Of a stretch of DNA of 64,000 nucleotides, positions 1-9,212 are shown one piece after another. Position 1 is the stretch's first letter. Every line of letters begins with the position of its first letter. The stretch comes from Massilia varians. Its GTDB lineage: Bacteria; Pseudomonadota; Gammaproteobacteria; Burkholderiales; Burkholderiaceae_D. Location of the stretch: the NCBI RefSeq assembly GCF_027923905.1, contig NZ_AP026966.1:3225001-3289000 (forward strand), read 5' to 3'. The position numbers and the translations under genes are program-made. The notes below the pieces were generated by a model that searched no databases, was not told the DNA's origin, and saw only the letters and a list, made by a program, of their open reading frames with translations.

Positions 1-1
1 C

Positions 2-724
2 GAGCACATCGCCGTGATCTTTATCTCCGGCCTGGACCGGCCGGAAGACGAAGCCAATGGCCTGAAGATGGGCGCCTCGGACTACATCACCAAGCCGTTC
101 AACCAGACCGTGGTGATGGCGCGCGTGGCCCTGCACCTGGAGGTGGTGCGCCAGCGCCGCATGCTGGAGCGGCTCGCGAACATCGACGGCCTGACCGAAC
201 TGGCCAACCGGCGCCGCTTCGACGAGGTCTTCGCGCTGGAATGGCAGCGCGCACGCAGGTCGGGCCGCCCGCTTTCACTGGCCCTGCTCGACGTCGACGC
301 CTTCAAGCAGTACAACGACCGCTACGGGCACCCGGCGGGCGACCGCGCCCTGCGCGCGGTGGCGCGCCTGGCTGCCGCCGCGATGCGCCGGCCGGGCGAC
401 CTGGCGGCGCGCTACGGCGGCGAGGAGCTGGTGCTGCTGCTGCCCGAGACCGGCGCGGCCGAGGCATGCGCGCTGGTGTCGCGGCTGCTGCTTGCCGTGG
501 CCGGCCTGTCGATCGCCCACGAGGCTTCCGGCGTGGCGCCGGTGCTGACCGCCAGCGCCGGCGGCGCCACCCTGGAGCCTGGCGGCACCGAGACCGCTTC
601 TAGGCTGTTCGACGCGGCCGACGCCGAGCTGTACCGGACCAAGCAGGCCGGCCGCAACCGCGTCGCCTGGCGCGAGAGCCGGTACGACAGTGCGGAGTAC
701 GCGCACCCGCCCCACGCGCTGTAA
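2..724 (+). CDS. Response regulator with GGDEF domain (diguanylate cyclase), 5' end outside the window
   Basis: The frame is open from the window edge, so the N-terminus is missing. The first 35 or so residues are the tail of a REC receiver domain, with the conserved Lys-Pro-Phe after beta-5 at about residues 31-33. A linker helix leads into a GGDEF domain. The active-site loop reads GGEEL (about 139-143), a Phe-to-Leu variant of GGEEF. An RPGD motif lies exactly five residues upstream and fits the RxxD inhibitory site for c-di-GMP feedback. The predicted role is phosphorylation-controlled synthesis of c-di-GMP in the cytosol. The hybrid kinase that starts 43 bp after its stop is a plausible partner, inferred from position only. 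Confidence 0.9.
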   Translation, partial: EHIAVIFISGLDRPEDEANGLKMGASDYITKPFNQTVVMARVALHLEVVRQRRMLERLANIDGLTELANRRRFDEVFALEWQRARRSGRPLSLALLDVDAFKQYNDRYGHPAGDRALRAVARLAAAAMRRPGDLAARYGGEELVLLLPETGAAEACALVSRLLLAVAGLSIAHEASGVAPVLTASAGGATLEPGGTETASRLFDAADAELYRTKQAGRNRVAWRESRYDSAEYAHPPHAL

Positions 725-767
725 GACCACCCTACCGACCTGCCCCACCCTTCGTCTCTTTACGTTT

Positions 768-3700
768 ATGCAACACGCATACCGCACACTCTGCACCCTG
801 CTGGCGCTCTGTCTTTCCCTGCTGGCAACGCTTCCCGCGCACGCCGCCACGGTCGTGCTCACCCGCGACCTCGAGCGCGCCGATGCCTGGCCGGCCCTGA
901 GCATCCTGCGCGACCCCGATGGCAGCCTGGACGCGGCCGGCGCGCTGGCGCGCGAGCGCGAGTTCGCAGCGCCGGGCACGGCCTACGGCACGCTCGGCAT
1001 GCAGCCCGGCACGACCTGGGTGCGGATCCCGGTCTCGGTCGCGCCGGACGCCGCCGAGGGCTGGATCATGCAGATCGACTTCGCCTTGCTGGACGAGGTC
1101 GACGTGCACCTGGCCGGCCCGCGGGGACTGCGCCGTGTCGCCAGCATGGGCCGGATGCAGGTGCCGGCCGGCGACAGCCTGAAGGCTCGGGCCCCGAGCG
1201 CGGTGCTGCGCTTTGCACAGGGAGGCGAGTACACGGTGCTGCTGCGGGTCGCCTCGCAAGGGCCGAAGATCCTGCCGATCAGCTTCCTGCGGCCGCACGC
1301 CCTGCTGTCGGACGCGCTCGGCGAGCAGATCCTGCAAGGCTTGCTGCACGGCCTGCGCATCACCCTGTTCCTGTATGCGATCGCCCAATGGTTGTCGCTG
1401 CGCGAGCCCCTGTTCGGCAAATACGCCCTGCAGGCGGGCGGCGTGACCGTGTATTCGGCCTGCTGGTTCGGCACCGCCGGCCAGTACCTGTGGCCCGGGA
1501 ATGCCTGGTTGCTGGAGCACGGCGCCGGCCTGGCCTCCATCCTCGCGTCCTGCGGCGCCTACCTGTTCGTCGAACAGTCGCTGGCGCGGCCGGGACGGGA
1601 CCGCATCTTCAGCCGGCTGATGAAGCTGCTCGCCGGCCTGTGCCTGGTGACGGCCGCGGGATTCGCGCTCGGCCTGATCGACCATCGGCGCCTGGTGCTG
1701 ATCGTCGGCACCCTCGGCATCCTGCCGATGCTGTGCGGCTTGCCCGGCGCCCTGCGCCGGGCCCGTGCCGGCGACCCGGTGGGCGGCTATTTCCTGGTCG
1801 GCTGGGGTGTCGCCTTCGCCGCCGCTTTCGTCACCGCCCAGCTCATCAACGGCAAGCTGCCGGCCAACTTCTGGACCATGCACGCCCTGGTATTCGGCAG
1901 CACCTTCGACATGCTGGTCTTCATGCGCATCCTCGGGCTGCGCACCAAGGCCATGCAGACCGCGATGCTGCGCGCCGAGGAAAGCACCCGCATGAAGTCG
2001 GAGTTCCTGGCCAACATGAGCCACGAAATCCGGACCCCGATGAACGCCATCATCGGCATGAGCCGCCTCGCCCTGACGCGCGATCCTTCCCCGGCCCTGC
2101 GCAACTACCTCGACAAGATCCTGGGCGCGAGCGAGCACCTGATGGGCGTCATCAACGGCATCCTCGACTTCTCGCGCATCGAGGCCGGCAAGCTGGCGAT
2201 CGAGAAGCTGCCCTTCGCGCTCGACGACCTGCTCGACCAGCTGGCCAGCCTGATCGAGGTGCAGCTGGACGCCAAGGGCATCGAGCTGGTGTTCCGGGTC
2301 GGCTCCGGCGTGCCGCAGCAGCTGGTGGGCGATCCGCTGCGCCTGGGCCAGATCCTGATCAACCTGGCCGGCAACGCGGTCAAGTTCACCCAGCAGGGCA
2401 AGATCGTGGTGGCGGTCGAGGTGGAGAGCCGCGGCGCGCAAGGCGTGACCCTGGCATTTTCCGTGACCGACACCGGCATCGGCATGACGCTCGAGCAGAC
2501 CACGCGCCTGTTCCAGTCCTTCAGCCAGGCCGACAACTCGACCACCCGCAAGTATGGCGGCACCGGCCTGGGTCTGTCGATCTCGCGCCGGCTGGTGGAG
2601 CTGATGGGCGGCGAGATCACGGTCAGCAGCACGCCGCAGGCCGGCAGCTGTTTCCGCTTCACGGTGCCGCTGGGCCTGGACGCGGGCGATGCCCACACGC
2701 ATGCGCCGCGCCAGGGACGGGCCCCAGGCAGGGCCGAACTGCCGCGCCTGGATGGCGCGCGCATCCTGCTGGCCGAAGACAATGCCAACAACCGCGAAGT
2801 CGCCCTCGACTTCATGGCCGCCGCGCGCATGCAGGTGGACGTCGCGTTCGACGGCGCCGAAGCGGTGCGCATGGTGCTGGCGGGCGACTATGACCTGGTG
2901 CTGATGGACATCCAGATGCCGGAACTGGACGGCCTGGGCGCCGCGCGCGAGATCCGCAGCCATGCGCGCCTGCGCGCGCTGCCCATCGTCGCCATGACCG
3001 CGCACGCGCTGCCCAGCGACCGCGCACTGAGCCGCCAGGCCGGCATGGACGACCACGTCACCAAGCCGATCGATCCGGACCTGCTGTTCTGCACCCTGCT
3101 GAAGTGGATCGACCCGGCGCGCACGAAGGGCCGCGCGCTTGCGTCCCCGGCTGCCGCCATGCCGCCGCCCCGGGCCGCGCCGGCGGATCCGGCCCTTCCC
3201 GCGCTTCCCGGCCTCGACTGGCGCCTCGCGCTGGACAGCGTCGCCGGCAGCCGCACCCGCCTGCACAAGCGCGCCGCCAGCTTCGTGCGCGAGTACGCGA
3301 GCGCGCCCGCCATCCTGCGCGAATCGCTGGCGCGGGGCGACTCCCGGCGCCTGCAGTCGCTCGCCCACAATCTGAAGTCGGGTGCGGCCTATATGGGCGC
3401 GGTCGACCTGGCGGACATCGCCAACCGCCTGGAACAGGACCTGCGCAGCAGCCAGCCAGAGCGCCTCGGGGCGCAGGTGGCGGCACTGGCGGCGGCCATC
3501 GAGACGGTGCTGGCCGGCCTGGCTCCGGTGGCCGCGGCCGCGTTGCCGGAATCAGGCGTACCAGGCGCCCTGGCCGCCCTGGTCGGCCGCCTGGAAGGCT
3601 ACCTGCGCACCGACGATGCGCGCGCCGAGGATGCGCTGGCCGAACTCGAATCGCTGCTGGCCGGGCGCGCCCGGACAGCGCCGTTGGCCGAGACGCTGGC

Positions 3701-3794
3701 CGCGCTACGGCGTGCGGTGGCGGACACCGAGTACGCGGCGGCGCTGGCGCCGCTCGACGTGCTGGCGGCGCAACTGGTGCCGGACGCGGCCTGA
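768..3794 (+). CDS. 7TMR-DISM hybrid sensor histidine kinase with REC and Hpt domains
   Basis: This is a 1008-residue multidomain phosphorelay kinase. I chose the ATG at 768 because it begins a clear signal peptide (hydrophobic, ending AHA near residue 26); the upstream ATG at 690 would add a polar extension overlapping the previous gene. The order is a periplasmic 7TMR-DISMED2-like sensory domain (about 30-165), seven membrane segments (about 185-395), HisKA with the H-box His near 419 (SHEIRTP), HATPase with N, G1 and G2 boxes, REC with phospho-acceptor Asp near 714 (LMDIQMP), and a C-terminal Hpt with His near 867 (AHNLKSG). All relay residues are present, so it can phosphorylate itself through to Hpt. 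The ligand is unknown; the periplasmic fold often binds carbohydrates in characterised relatives. Confidence 0.92.
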   Translation: MQHAYRTLCTLLALCLSLLATLPAHAATVVLTRDLERADAWPALSILRDPDGSLDAAGALAREREFAAPGTAYGTLGMQPGTTWVRIPVSVAPDAAEGWIMQIDFALLDEVDVHLAGPRGLRRVASMGRMQVPAGDSLKARAPSAVLRFAQGGEYTVLLRVASQGPKILPISFLRPHALLSDALGEQILQGLLHGLRITLFLYAIAQWLSLREPLFGKYALQAGGVTVYSACWFGTAGQYLWPGNAWLLEHGAGLASILASCGAYLFVEQSLARPGRDRIFSRLMKLLAGLCLVTAAGFALGLIDHRRLVLIVGTLGILPMLCGLPGALRRARAGDPVGGYFLVGWGVAFAAAFVTAQLINGKLPANFWTMHALVFGSTFDMLVFMRILGLRTKAMQTAMLRAEESTRMKSEFLANMSHEIRTPMNAIIGMSRLALTRDPSPALRNYLDKILGASEHLMGVINGILDFSRIEAGKLAIEKLPFALDDLLDQLASLIEVQLDAKGIELVFRVGSGVPQQLVGDPLRLGQILINLAGNAVKFTQQGKIVVAVEVESRGAQGVTLAFSVTDTGIGMTLEQTTRLFQSFSQADNSTTRKYGGTGLGLSISRRLVELMGGEITVSSTPQAGSCFRFTVPLGLDAGDAHTHAPRQGRAPGRAELPRLDGARILLAEDNANNREVALDFMAAARMQVDVAFDGAEAVRMVLAGDYDLVLMDIQMPELDGLGAAREIRSHARLRALPIVAMTAHALPSDRALSRQAGMDDHVTKPIDPDLLFCTLLKWIDPARTKGRALASPAAAMPPPRAAPADPALPALPGLDWRLALDSVAGSRTRLHKRAASFVREYASAPAILRESLARGDSRRLQSLAHNLKSGAAYMGAVDLADIANRLEQDLRSSQPERLGAQVAALAAAIETVLAGLAPVAAAALPESGVPGALAALVGRLEGYLRTDDARAEDALAELESLLAGRARTAPLAETLAALRRAVADTEYAAALAPLDVLAAQLVPDAA

Positions 3795-3807
3795 TGGCGG
3801 GCGCGGC

Positions 3808-4905
3808 TCAGCCGCGACAGACCAGCCCGAAGCGGGTCGCCTCGCAGCCGCGCTTGAGACAGGCGGTGGCGTGGTAGCCGGCCGCGCGGCACATTCGCAG
3901 GGTTTCGGCCAGCGGGCTTTCCGGATCGGGCTGATCGGCCGACACGCTACGTGCGGGCGGCGCCGGGGCACGGGCCACGGCCGGCTCGCGCACTGGCTTG
4001 CTCGGCGGCTTCTTCGTTTCCGGACGCGTCGACTTGGCGGGCGCGCTGGTAGCCACGCGGCGTTCCTGCACCCGTTTGGCCGCGGGCTTTGCCGCACGCT
4101 GCTGAGCGGCGGGTTTCGACGGTGCAGCGGCCGGTGCCGCTTGTTCCGGCGTTGTCGCCTTGTTCCCGGTACCGACTGGCGCTGCTGTCACGGGCGCATC
4201 GTTCAGCGTGGCAACGGCCGCGCCCGCAGCAATCGGCGGCGTGGCCTCAGCGGCGGGAGAAAGCAGCTTCAGCGGCGGCAAGGCTTCGCTGTCGGGTTCC
4301 GGCACGGGCACGGCTGCCGGGACCGCCGGCGCCGGCGCATCCATCCGGGGCGGCGTGTGATCGGCCACCACCGCCAGCGTGGTTTCCACCCGGGTTTCCT
4401 GCACCATCCACGCCGCCGTACCGGCCACTGCCACCACCGCGGCCAGGCCGACGGTCCAGCCCACGGCCTTGCGGCCCCAGCGCTCGGTCCAGGGCGGCGG
4501 TTCCGGCTGCAGCGGGATCGGCCAGTCCGGCTCACGGCTGGAGAACGAGGCGAACTCAGGTGAAACCCGGGGCGCCGCGCGCGGCGGTTCCGGTGCCGGC
4601 GATGGCGCCATGCTGGGTTCGACACGGGGCGGCACGACGCGCTGCGCCGGCGTTCCCTGGGGCGGTGGTGACGGCGGTGGCGCCAGTGACGGCAGCGGCG
4701 CCGGCGCTTCGGCTCGCGCACGGCTGCGCCAGACGCCGGCGCGCCGGCGAACGGACGTCGCCGCTGCGCCGGCCGGCGCCGGGACATGGGGTGGCGCGGC
4801 CTGGGGCGGCGGCGCCGGCGGCGCGGCCGCCTGGGCGCGGCGCACCGGGCGTAGCGGCACAGCCGACTGGCTGTCGCCGAAGTCTTCCAACAATCGGTTC
4901 TTCAT
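3808..4905 (-). CDS. Hypothetical single-pass membrane protein, Pro/Ala-rich, Cys-rich C-terminus
   Basis: 365 residues starting at the ATG that begins MKNRLLEDF; the open frame continues upstream only as a shadow of the dedA gene. The N-terminal 140 residues are low-complexity Pro/Ala/Arg. One hydrophobic segment follows (VGWTVGLAAVVAVAGTAAW). The region after it is a Pro/Ala/Lys-rich stretch, probably periplasmic. The last 30 residues carry four Cys, suggesting a small disulfide-bonded or metal-binding knob. The architecture (disordered cytosolic part, one TM, extended periplasmic part, compact end) resembles TonB-like or secretion-linked spanner proteins, but I see no diagnostic motif. It ends 13 bp from the convergent hybrid kinase. 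I do not recognise the family. Confidence 0.7.
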   Translation of the reverse strand: MKNRLLEDFGDSQSAVPLRPVRRAQAAAPPAPPPQAAPPHVPAPAGAAATSVRRRAGVWRSRARAEAPAPLPSLAPPPSPPPQGTPAQRVVPPRVEPSMAPSPAPEPPRAAPRVSPEFASFSSREPDWPIPLQPEPPPWTERWGRKAVGWTVGLAAVVAVAGTAAWMVQETRVETTLAVVADHTPPRMDAPAPAVPAAVPVPEPDSEALPPLKLLSPAAEATPPIAAGAAVATLNDAPVTAAPVGTGNKATTPEQAAPAAAPSKPAAQQRAAKPAAKRVQERRVATSAPAKSTRPETKKPPSKPVREPAVARAPAPPARSVSADQPDPESPLAETLRMCRAAGYHATACLKRGCEATRFGLVCRG

Positions 4906-5003
4906 GAGCGGGACCTGCTTGCGAACAGGCCGAGTGTAGCCGAATCGCTCGAATCCTGCGTGCTGCAGTGCGGCATGCGCACCACAGCCGTCCCGGCTGG
5001 CGC

Positions 5004-5606
5004 TCAGGCCTTGGCAGGCCTGTGCGTGATCACCCGGTAGAGGTACCAGGCCAGCAGAATGCCGAAGATACCCTTCGATACCGGATCGACGTACTTGCCC
5101 ACCTGTTCGTAATTGCTTTCCAACACAAATCCCGCGCCGGTGAGGATCCCGGTCCAGGCCAGCGAACCGATGGTCGAGTACAGCAGAAACTGCCCCCAGG
5201 ACATGCATGCCAGCCCGGCCGGCACCGAGATCAGGGTCCGGATCGCCGGGATCAGGCGCCCGAACAGCACCACCGAGCGGCCGTGGCGGTCGAAGGCGGC
5301 AATCGCCTTGTCGATGTCCTGGCTGCCGACCGTCATCCAGCGCGCGTGCCGGTCGGCAAATGCCTTCAGGCGTTCCTTACCATACTTGCGCGCGCCCCAG
5401 TACCAGGGCAAGGCCCCGGCGATCGAGCCCGCCGTGCCGGCGATCAGCACGCCCACCAGGTTCAGGTCGCCCCGTGCGACGACGAAGCCGGCAAAGGGCA
5501 TGATCAGCTCGGACGGAATGGGCGGAAAGATGTTTTCGAGGGCCATCAGCAGGAATACGCCGATGTAGCCGCTCTTTCCCAGGAAGCTGGTGATGAACTC
5601 GAACAT
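5004..5606 (-). CDS. DedA family inner-membrane protein
   Basis: 200 residues, the usual DedA length. The signature segments are present: an ExxFPPIPSE re-entrant motif near residues 24-33 and the downstream R-x-I-P-x-x-R motif (RLIPAIRT) that forms the transport core. Four to five hydrophobic segments are visible. Family members are proton-motive-force-dependent lipid flippases or scramblases, some handling undecaprenyl phosphate or phosphatidylethanolamine, and support envelope integrity. The start is the ATG at 5606. The gene is divergent from the LysR regulator, with a 113 bp shared upstream region, so regulation by that LysR protein is possible. Confidence 0.9.
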   Translation of the reverse strand: MFEFITSFLGKSGYIGVFLLMALENIFPPIPSELIMPFAGFVVARGDLNLVGVLIAGTAGSIAGALPWYWGARKYGKERLKAFADRHARWMTVGSQDIDKAIAAFDRHGRSVVLFGRLIPAIRTLISVPAGLACMSWGQFLLYSTIGSLAWTGILTGAGFVLESNYEQVGKYVDPVSKGIFGILLAWYLYRVITHRPAKA

Positions 5607-5719
5607 GGTAGATGGCCGGTGACGGGGTTGGATTTCACCCTACCATGTTGTCAAGAACCCTAGCGCTCGCCTGCGGCCAGGGACGCTACAATTGCATTAA
5701 CAAAATAAAAGGACCGCAA

Positions 5720-6685
5720 TTGCTCAAGCTCAGCCTGGACGCGCTCGACATCGTCGACACCATCGCCCGCAAAGGCTCCTTCGCCGGCGCCGCAAAGGAA
5801 CTGTTCCGCGTTCCCTCCACCATTTCCTACACGGTGGCGAAGCTCGAGGAAGACCTGGGCGTGCGCCTGTTCGACCGCTTCGGCCCCAAGGTCGCCCTGA
5901 CGGCCGCCGGGCGGGAACTGCTCAAGGAAGGCCGCTACCTGCTGCGCGCCGCGGGCGACCTGGAGTCGCGCGTGCGGCGCGTCGCTTCCGGCTGGGAGAC
6001 CGAGCTGGCGATCGGCATGGATTCGATGCTCGCCCCGAGCGGCCTGCAGCCCGACATCGAAGCATTCTACGAAGTGGCCGACCAGACCCGGCTGCGCCTG
6101 GTAAGCGAAGTGCTGTCCGGCACTTGGGACGCGCTGCTCGACCGCCGGGTCGACCTGCTGGTGGGCGCGGCCGGCGAAGGTCCCTCGGGCGGCGGCTACA
6201 CCGCCGAGCCCCTGGGCAGCAGCCGCTTCGTGTTCGCGGTGGCGCCCGGACACCCGCTGGCAGCCATCGACCGCCCGCTGCAGAAGGCCGACCTGCTCGA
6301 CTACCGCGCGGTCGCGGTGTCCGATTCGGCGCGCCAGCTCGGTCCGCGCACGGTCGGCCTGCTGTTCGGCCAGGACACGCTGGCGGTACCGGACATGGAA
6401 ACCAAATTCGCCTTCCAGCTGCGCGGCATCGGCTTCGGCTTCCTGCCCGAACCCTGGGCCCGGCCCGCCATCGAGGCCGGGCTGCTGGTGGAAATGGAAG
6501 TGGTCGAGCCCAAGCCGGACGAGACCTTCTACCTGGCCTGGCGCAGCGGCGAGGAAGGCGCCGCCCTGGCCTGGTGGCTCGAGCGCGTGCGCGCGCAATC
6601 GCCGTTCGCGCGCCTGATCGCGCGCCACTGCCATGAGGCGCAGATGAGACTTCAGCTTGGCGCTCAGGCCGGTCGGGCAAAATAG
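5720..6685 (+). CDS. LysR-family transcriptional regulator, YhaJ-like
   Basis: 321 residues from a TTG start at 5720. The alternative ATG at 5612 would add 36 residues that do not look like LysR. An AAAAGGA ribosome binding site lies just before the TTG, and the winged-helix domain then begins at residue 5. The helix-turn-helix covers about residues 5-60, with the GSFAGAAKEL and PSTISYTVAKLEE segments typical of the YhaJ/PunR branch, and a two-lobed effector domain follows. An inverted pair CAATTGC/GCAATTG (5689-5695 and 5716-5722) flanks the start and could be an autoregulatory operator. It overlaps the convergent methyltransferase gene by 22 bp at the 3' ends. Confidence 0.88.
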   Translation: MLKLSLDALDIVDTIARKGSFAGAAKELFRVPSTISYTVAKLEEDLGVRLFDRFGPKVALTAAGRELLKEGRYLLRAAGDLESRVRRVASGWETELAIGMDSMLAPSGLQPDIEAFYEVADQTRLRLVSEVLSGTWDALLDRRVDLLVGAAGEGPSGGGYTAEPLGSSRFVFAVAPGHPLAAIDRPLQKADLLDYRAVAVSDSARQLGPRTVGLLFGQDTLAVPDMETKFAFQLRGIGFGFLPEPWARPAIEAGLLVEMEVVEPKPDETFYLAWRSGEEGAALAWWLERVRAQSPFARLIARHCHEAQMRLQLGAQAGRAK

Positions 6686-7605
6686 ACGAAGGTACTCTTC
6701 GGGTACAGGTGGCGATACACCGGGCGCGCCAGGGTCTTGAGGGCCGTCTTCGCTTCCATCCAGCCGCTGCTGGCGTTGTACAGCTTGCGCAGCGAAGGGC
6801 GCAGCGGCACCAGGCCGGCCTCACAGCCCAACGCGCTCAGCGAGTCGCAGGTGAAGGCATTGATGTGTTCGAATGGGGCGATGGGCATGATCTCGCCCGG
6901 GCTCAAGGCCCCGAAGTTCCTGGCGCCGAGCAGCTTGCGGATCGACTTTGCGCAATTCGGCACGCTCACCTTCACCAGGCCGCCCGGGCGCAGGGCCCTG
7001 GCCAGCGTCGCGAGCGTGTCGCCCGGCTCGAGCAGGTGTTCAAAGACCTGCTCCGTGTTGATGAAGTGAAACTCTCCCTGCGGCAGCGCAGCGCCGTCGA
7101 CCACCGGGATGCCGACCAACCTGGCATACTCGATCCGGACCTGCGACAGCTCGGCCCCGCACACGTCGACCCCGTAGGCGCAGGCCATCTTCGCCCATTC
7201 GGCCCAGCCGAAGCCGAAATCGAGGGCCTTGATGCCGGCGGGGCGCACGCGGAAATGGTCGAGCATGAATTGCACCTGCTCGGCCAGGTAGCGGTAGTCG
7301 TCCCGGCCCCAGCGCGCCGCCACCGCTTCGCGCTCGGTGGCCGGCAGCCAGTGGTCATAGATTTCCTCGAGCAGCGCGGGCGCCGGCACCTGGGCCTGGA
7401 AGGTCAGACCGCAATGCCCGCACTGGGCCAGTTCGTACTCGTAGCCGCTGAAGTCGCGCTCGACCCGGCGCCCGTAGTGCTCCTGGAGATAGCGGCTGAT
7501 GCCCGGACTGTCCAGGGGTTCGTTGTACAGCCTCCGGGTGGACGTGCGCCGGCAAGCCGGGCATTGCCCGCGCTTGACCAGCAGGGGACGGGACGAATCG
7601 GGCAT
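6664..7605 (-). CDS. Class I SAM-dependent methyltransferase with N-terminal zinc ribbon
   Basis: 313 residues. The ATG at 7605 has GGAGG about 7 bases upstream; the longer frame to 7677 lacks one. The N-terminal 90 residues carry two Cys pairs (CPACRR and CGHCG) that fit a zinc ribbon. A Rossmann methyltransferase core follows, with motif I in the variant form DFGFGWAEWA near 150 and an acidic residue at the next strand (CGAELSQ). This Zn-ribbon plus Methyltransf_23 arrangement is common near sugar or surface-glycan biosynthesis genes, but no such cluster is here. The substrate is unknown. It overlaps the LysR gene tail to tail. Confidence 0.82.
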   Translation of the reverse strand: MPDSSRPLLVKRGQCPACRRTSTRRLYNEPLDSPGISRYLQEHYGRRVERDFSGYEYELAQCGHCGLTFQAQVPAPALLEEIYDHWLPATEREAVAARWGRDDYRYLAEQVQFMLDHFRVRPAGIKALDFGFGWAEWAKMACAYGVDVCGAELSQVRIEYARLVGIPVVDGAALPQGEFHFINTEQVFEHLLEPGDTLATLARALRPGGLVKVSVPNCAKSIRKLLGARNFGALSPGEIMPIAPFEHINAFTCDSLSALGCEAGLVPLRPSLRKLYNASSGWMEAKTALKTLARPVYRHLYPKSTFVYFARPA

Positions 7606-7736
7606 GGAGGCCTCCGCTGTCGGAACAGGTTGACTGCTGACAGCCGGATGGTATGCCAAACGCCGGGGCGCCGCCACGATGCGCCAATCGTGCGCGCCGG
7701 TTCAGGCGGCGCCGGTCACCTTCGTTTCACGGCAAC

Positions 7737-8438
7737 TCAGCGGGGCAGGTCGAACACCAGGATCTCGGCCGCTTCGGCCTGCCCGAGGCGCACCGCATCC
7801 TCGTCGGTGATCTTGAGCGCGTCGCCGCCCTGCAGCTGCACGCCGTTCACGGTGGCGCGGCCGCGGATCACGTGGACGTAGGCCTGGCGCCCAGGGGCCA
7901 GTGGATGGTCGAGCGCATCGCCGCCGTTCATGATGGTGGCGTAGATCGACGCATCCTGGCGCATCGACACCGAGCCTTCGCGTCCGTCGTTGGAGGCGAT
8001 CAGGCGCAGCCGGCCCTGCTTCGAGGCGGCATCGAAATGCTGTTCCTCGTAGCCCGGCGGCTCGCCGGTGGTGTTCGGCTCGATCCAGATCTGCAGGAAG
8101 TGCACGCCTTCTTCCTTCGAGTGGTTGTACTCGCTATGAACCACGCCGCTGCCCGCGCTCATGCGCTGCACGTCGCCGTAGCGCAGCACCGAGCCGTTGC
8201 CCATGCTGTCCTTGTGTTCCAGTGCGCCTTCCAGCACATACGAGATGATTTCCATGTCGCGGTGGCCATGCGAGTCGAAACCGCGGCCGGGCGCGACATG
8301 GTCCTCGTTGATGACGCGCAGCGGGCCGAAACCCATGTGCTTCAGGTCGTAGTAATGGCCAAACGAGAAGCTGTGCTGGGAGTTCAGCCAGCCGAAGCTG
8401 GCGGCGCCGCGTTCATTGCTTTTACGTACGTTCAACAT
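7737..8438 (-). CDS. Pirin-family bicupin, YhhW-like (quercetin 2,3-dioxygenase type)
   Basis: 233 residues, the standard length of the bacterial YhhW/YhaK pirins. The start ATG at 8438 has AAGGAG upstream. The metal site is intact in the first cupin: His-x-His in SHGHRDMEI and His-x3-Glu in VVHSEYNH. Close relatives cleave flavonols such as quercetin with an active-site metal; the physiological substrate in bacteria is unclear. The protein has no signal peptide and should be cytosolic. It lies one gene away from a YhaJ-like LysR protein, an association also known from the E. coli yhaJ-yhaK region, so a regulatory link is conceivable. Confidence 0.9.
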   Translation of the reverse strand: MLNVRKSNERGAASFGWLNSQHSFSFGHYYDLKHMGFGPLRVINEDHVAPGRGFDSHGHRDMEIISYVLEGALEHKDSMGNGSVLRYGDVQRMSAGSGVVHSEYNHSKEEGVHFLQIWIEPNTTGEPPGYEEQHFDAASKQGRLRLIASNDGREGSVSMRQDASIYATIMNGGDALDHPLAPGRQAYVHVIRGRATVNGVQLQGGDALKITDEDAVRLGQAEAAEILVFDLPR

Positions 8439-8677
8439 GGTGTGCTCCTTTTTTTGGGTGAACATCGAACAGCTTGATGATAGCCACATTGCTCCCTGCG
8501 GGCCTTTGCGCTGCTGTCATTCGATGCGATGGAGCCATTATGCGCGCTCGCTTGGGGATTGAAAAACGAGTAATTTACCGCCCAATCATCGAAGTTTTCG
8601 AACCTTGCCGGGCGGGCGTGCTCCCCGTCTCCTCCCTATATGGTCTAATCGCAGGAGAACACGCCCTGGAGCCGACC

Positions 8678-9199
8678 ATGCAGACTGCCCGCCCCGATCC
8701 GAACTCGCTGGACGACGCCACGCTCGCCTTCGTGCGCACGGTTTTCCAGCACGCGCGTGCCGGCGAAACAGATCCGTTGGCCACGCTGCTGGCCCAGGGC
8801 CTGCCGCCAAACCTGCGCAACGAACGGGGCGACAGCCTGTTGATGCTGGCCTGCTACCATGGCCACGTCGACACGGCGCGGGTCCTGCTCGGGCACGGCG
8901 CCGATCCGGAATTGACGAATGACGCCGGCCAGACGCCGCTCGCCGGCGCCGCCTTCAAGGGCGACCTGGCCATCGCCACCCTGCTGCTGGACCACGGCGC
9001 CGGCGTGGCCAGTGCCGGCCCGAGCGGCAAGACTGCCCTGATGTTTGCCGCCATGTTCAACCGCACCGAGATCGCCCGCCTGCTGCTGGCGCGCGGCGCC
9101 GATCCGCATGCGCGCGATGCCGACGGCATCAGTGCGCTGGCGGCGGCGCAGCGCATGGGCGCGCAGGACACGGCGGCCCTGCTCGCCAGCCTGGCCTGA
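8678..9199 (+). CDS. Ankyrin-repeat protein
   Basis: 173 residues from the ATG at 8678, which has GGAG about 8 bases upstream; the longer frame to 8474 is poorly supported. After a 45-residue N-terminal segment there are four ankyrin repeats (about 47-172) with recognisable GDSLLMLACYHGH, GQTPLAGAAFKGD, GKTALMFAAMF and G-I-SALAAAQ cores. There is no signal peptide, so it is probably a cytosolic protein-binding module. Small ankyrin proteins of this type are often found beside catalase or other stress genes, but nothing here fixes the partner. The GAF-GGDEF-EAL gene starts only 13 bp downstream on the same strand, so the two are probably co-transcribed. Confidence 0.85.
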   Translation: MQTARPDPNSLDDATLAFVRTVFQHARAGETDPLATLLAQGLPPNLRNERGDSLLMLACYHGHVDTARVLLGHGADPELTNDAGQTPLAGAAFKGDLAIATLLLDHGAGVASAGPSGKTALMFAAMFNRTEIARLLLARGADPHARDADGISALAAAQRMGAQDTAALLASLA

Positions 9200-9212
9200 A
9201 CCTCGCAAGACA

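Noticed and set aside
732..3368. 878-codon minus-strand frame
   Set aside because: Shadow of the hybrid kinase, whose catalytic motifs are all intact on the plus strand.
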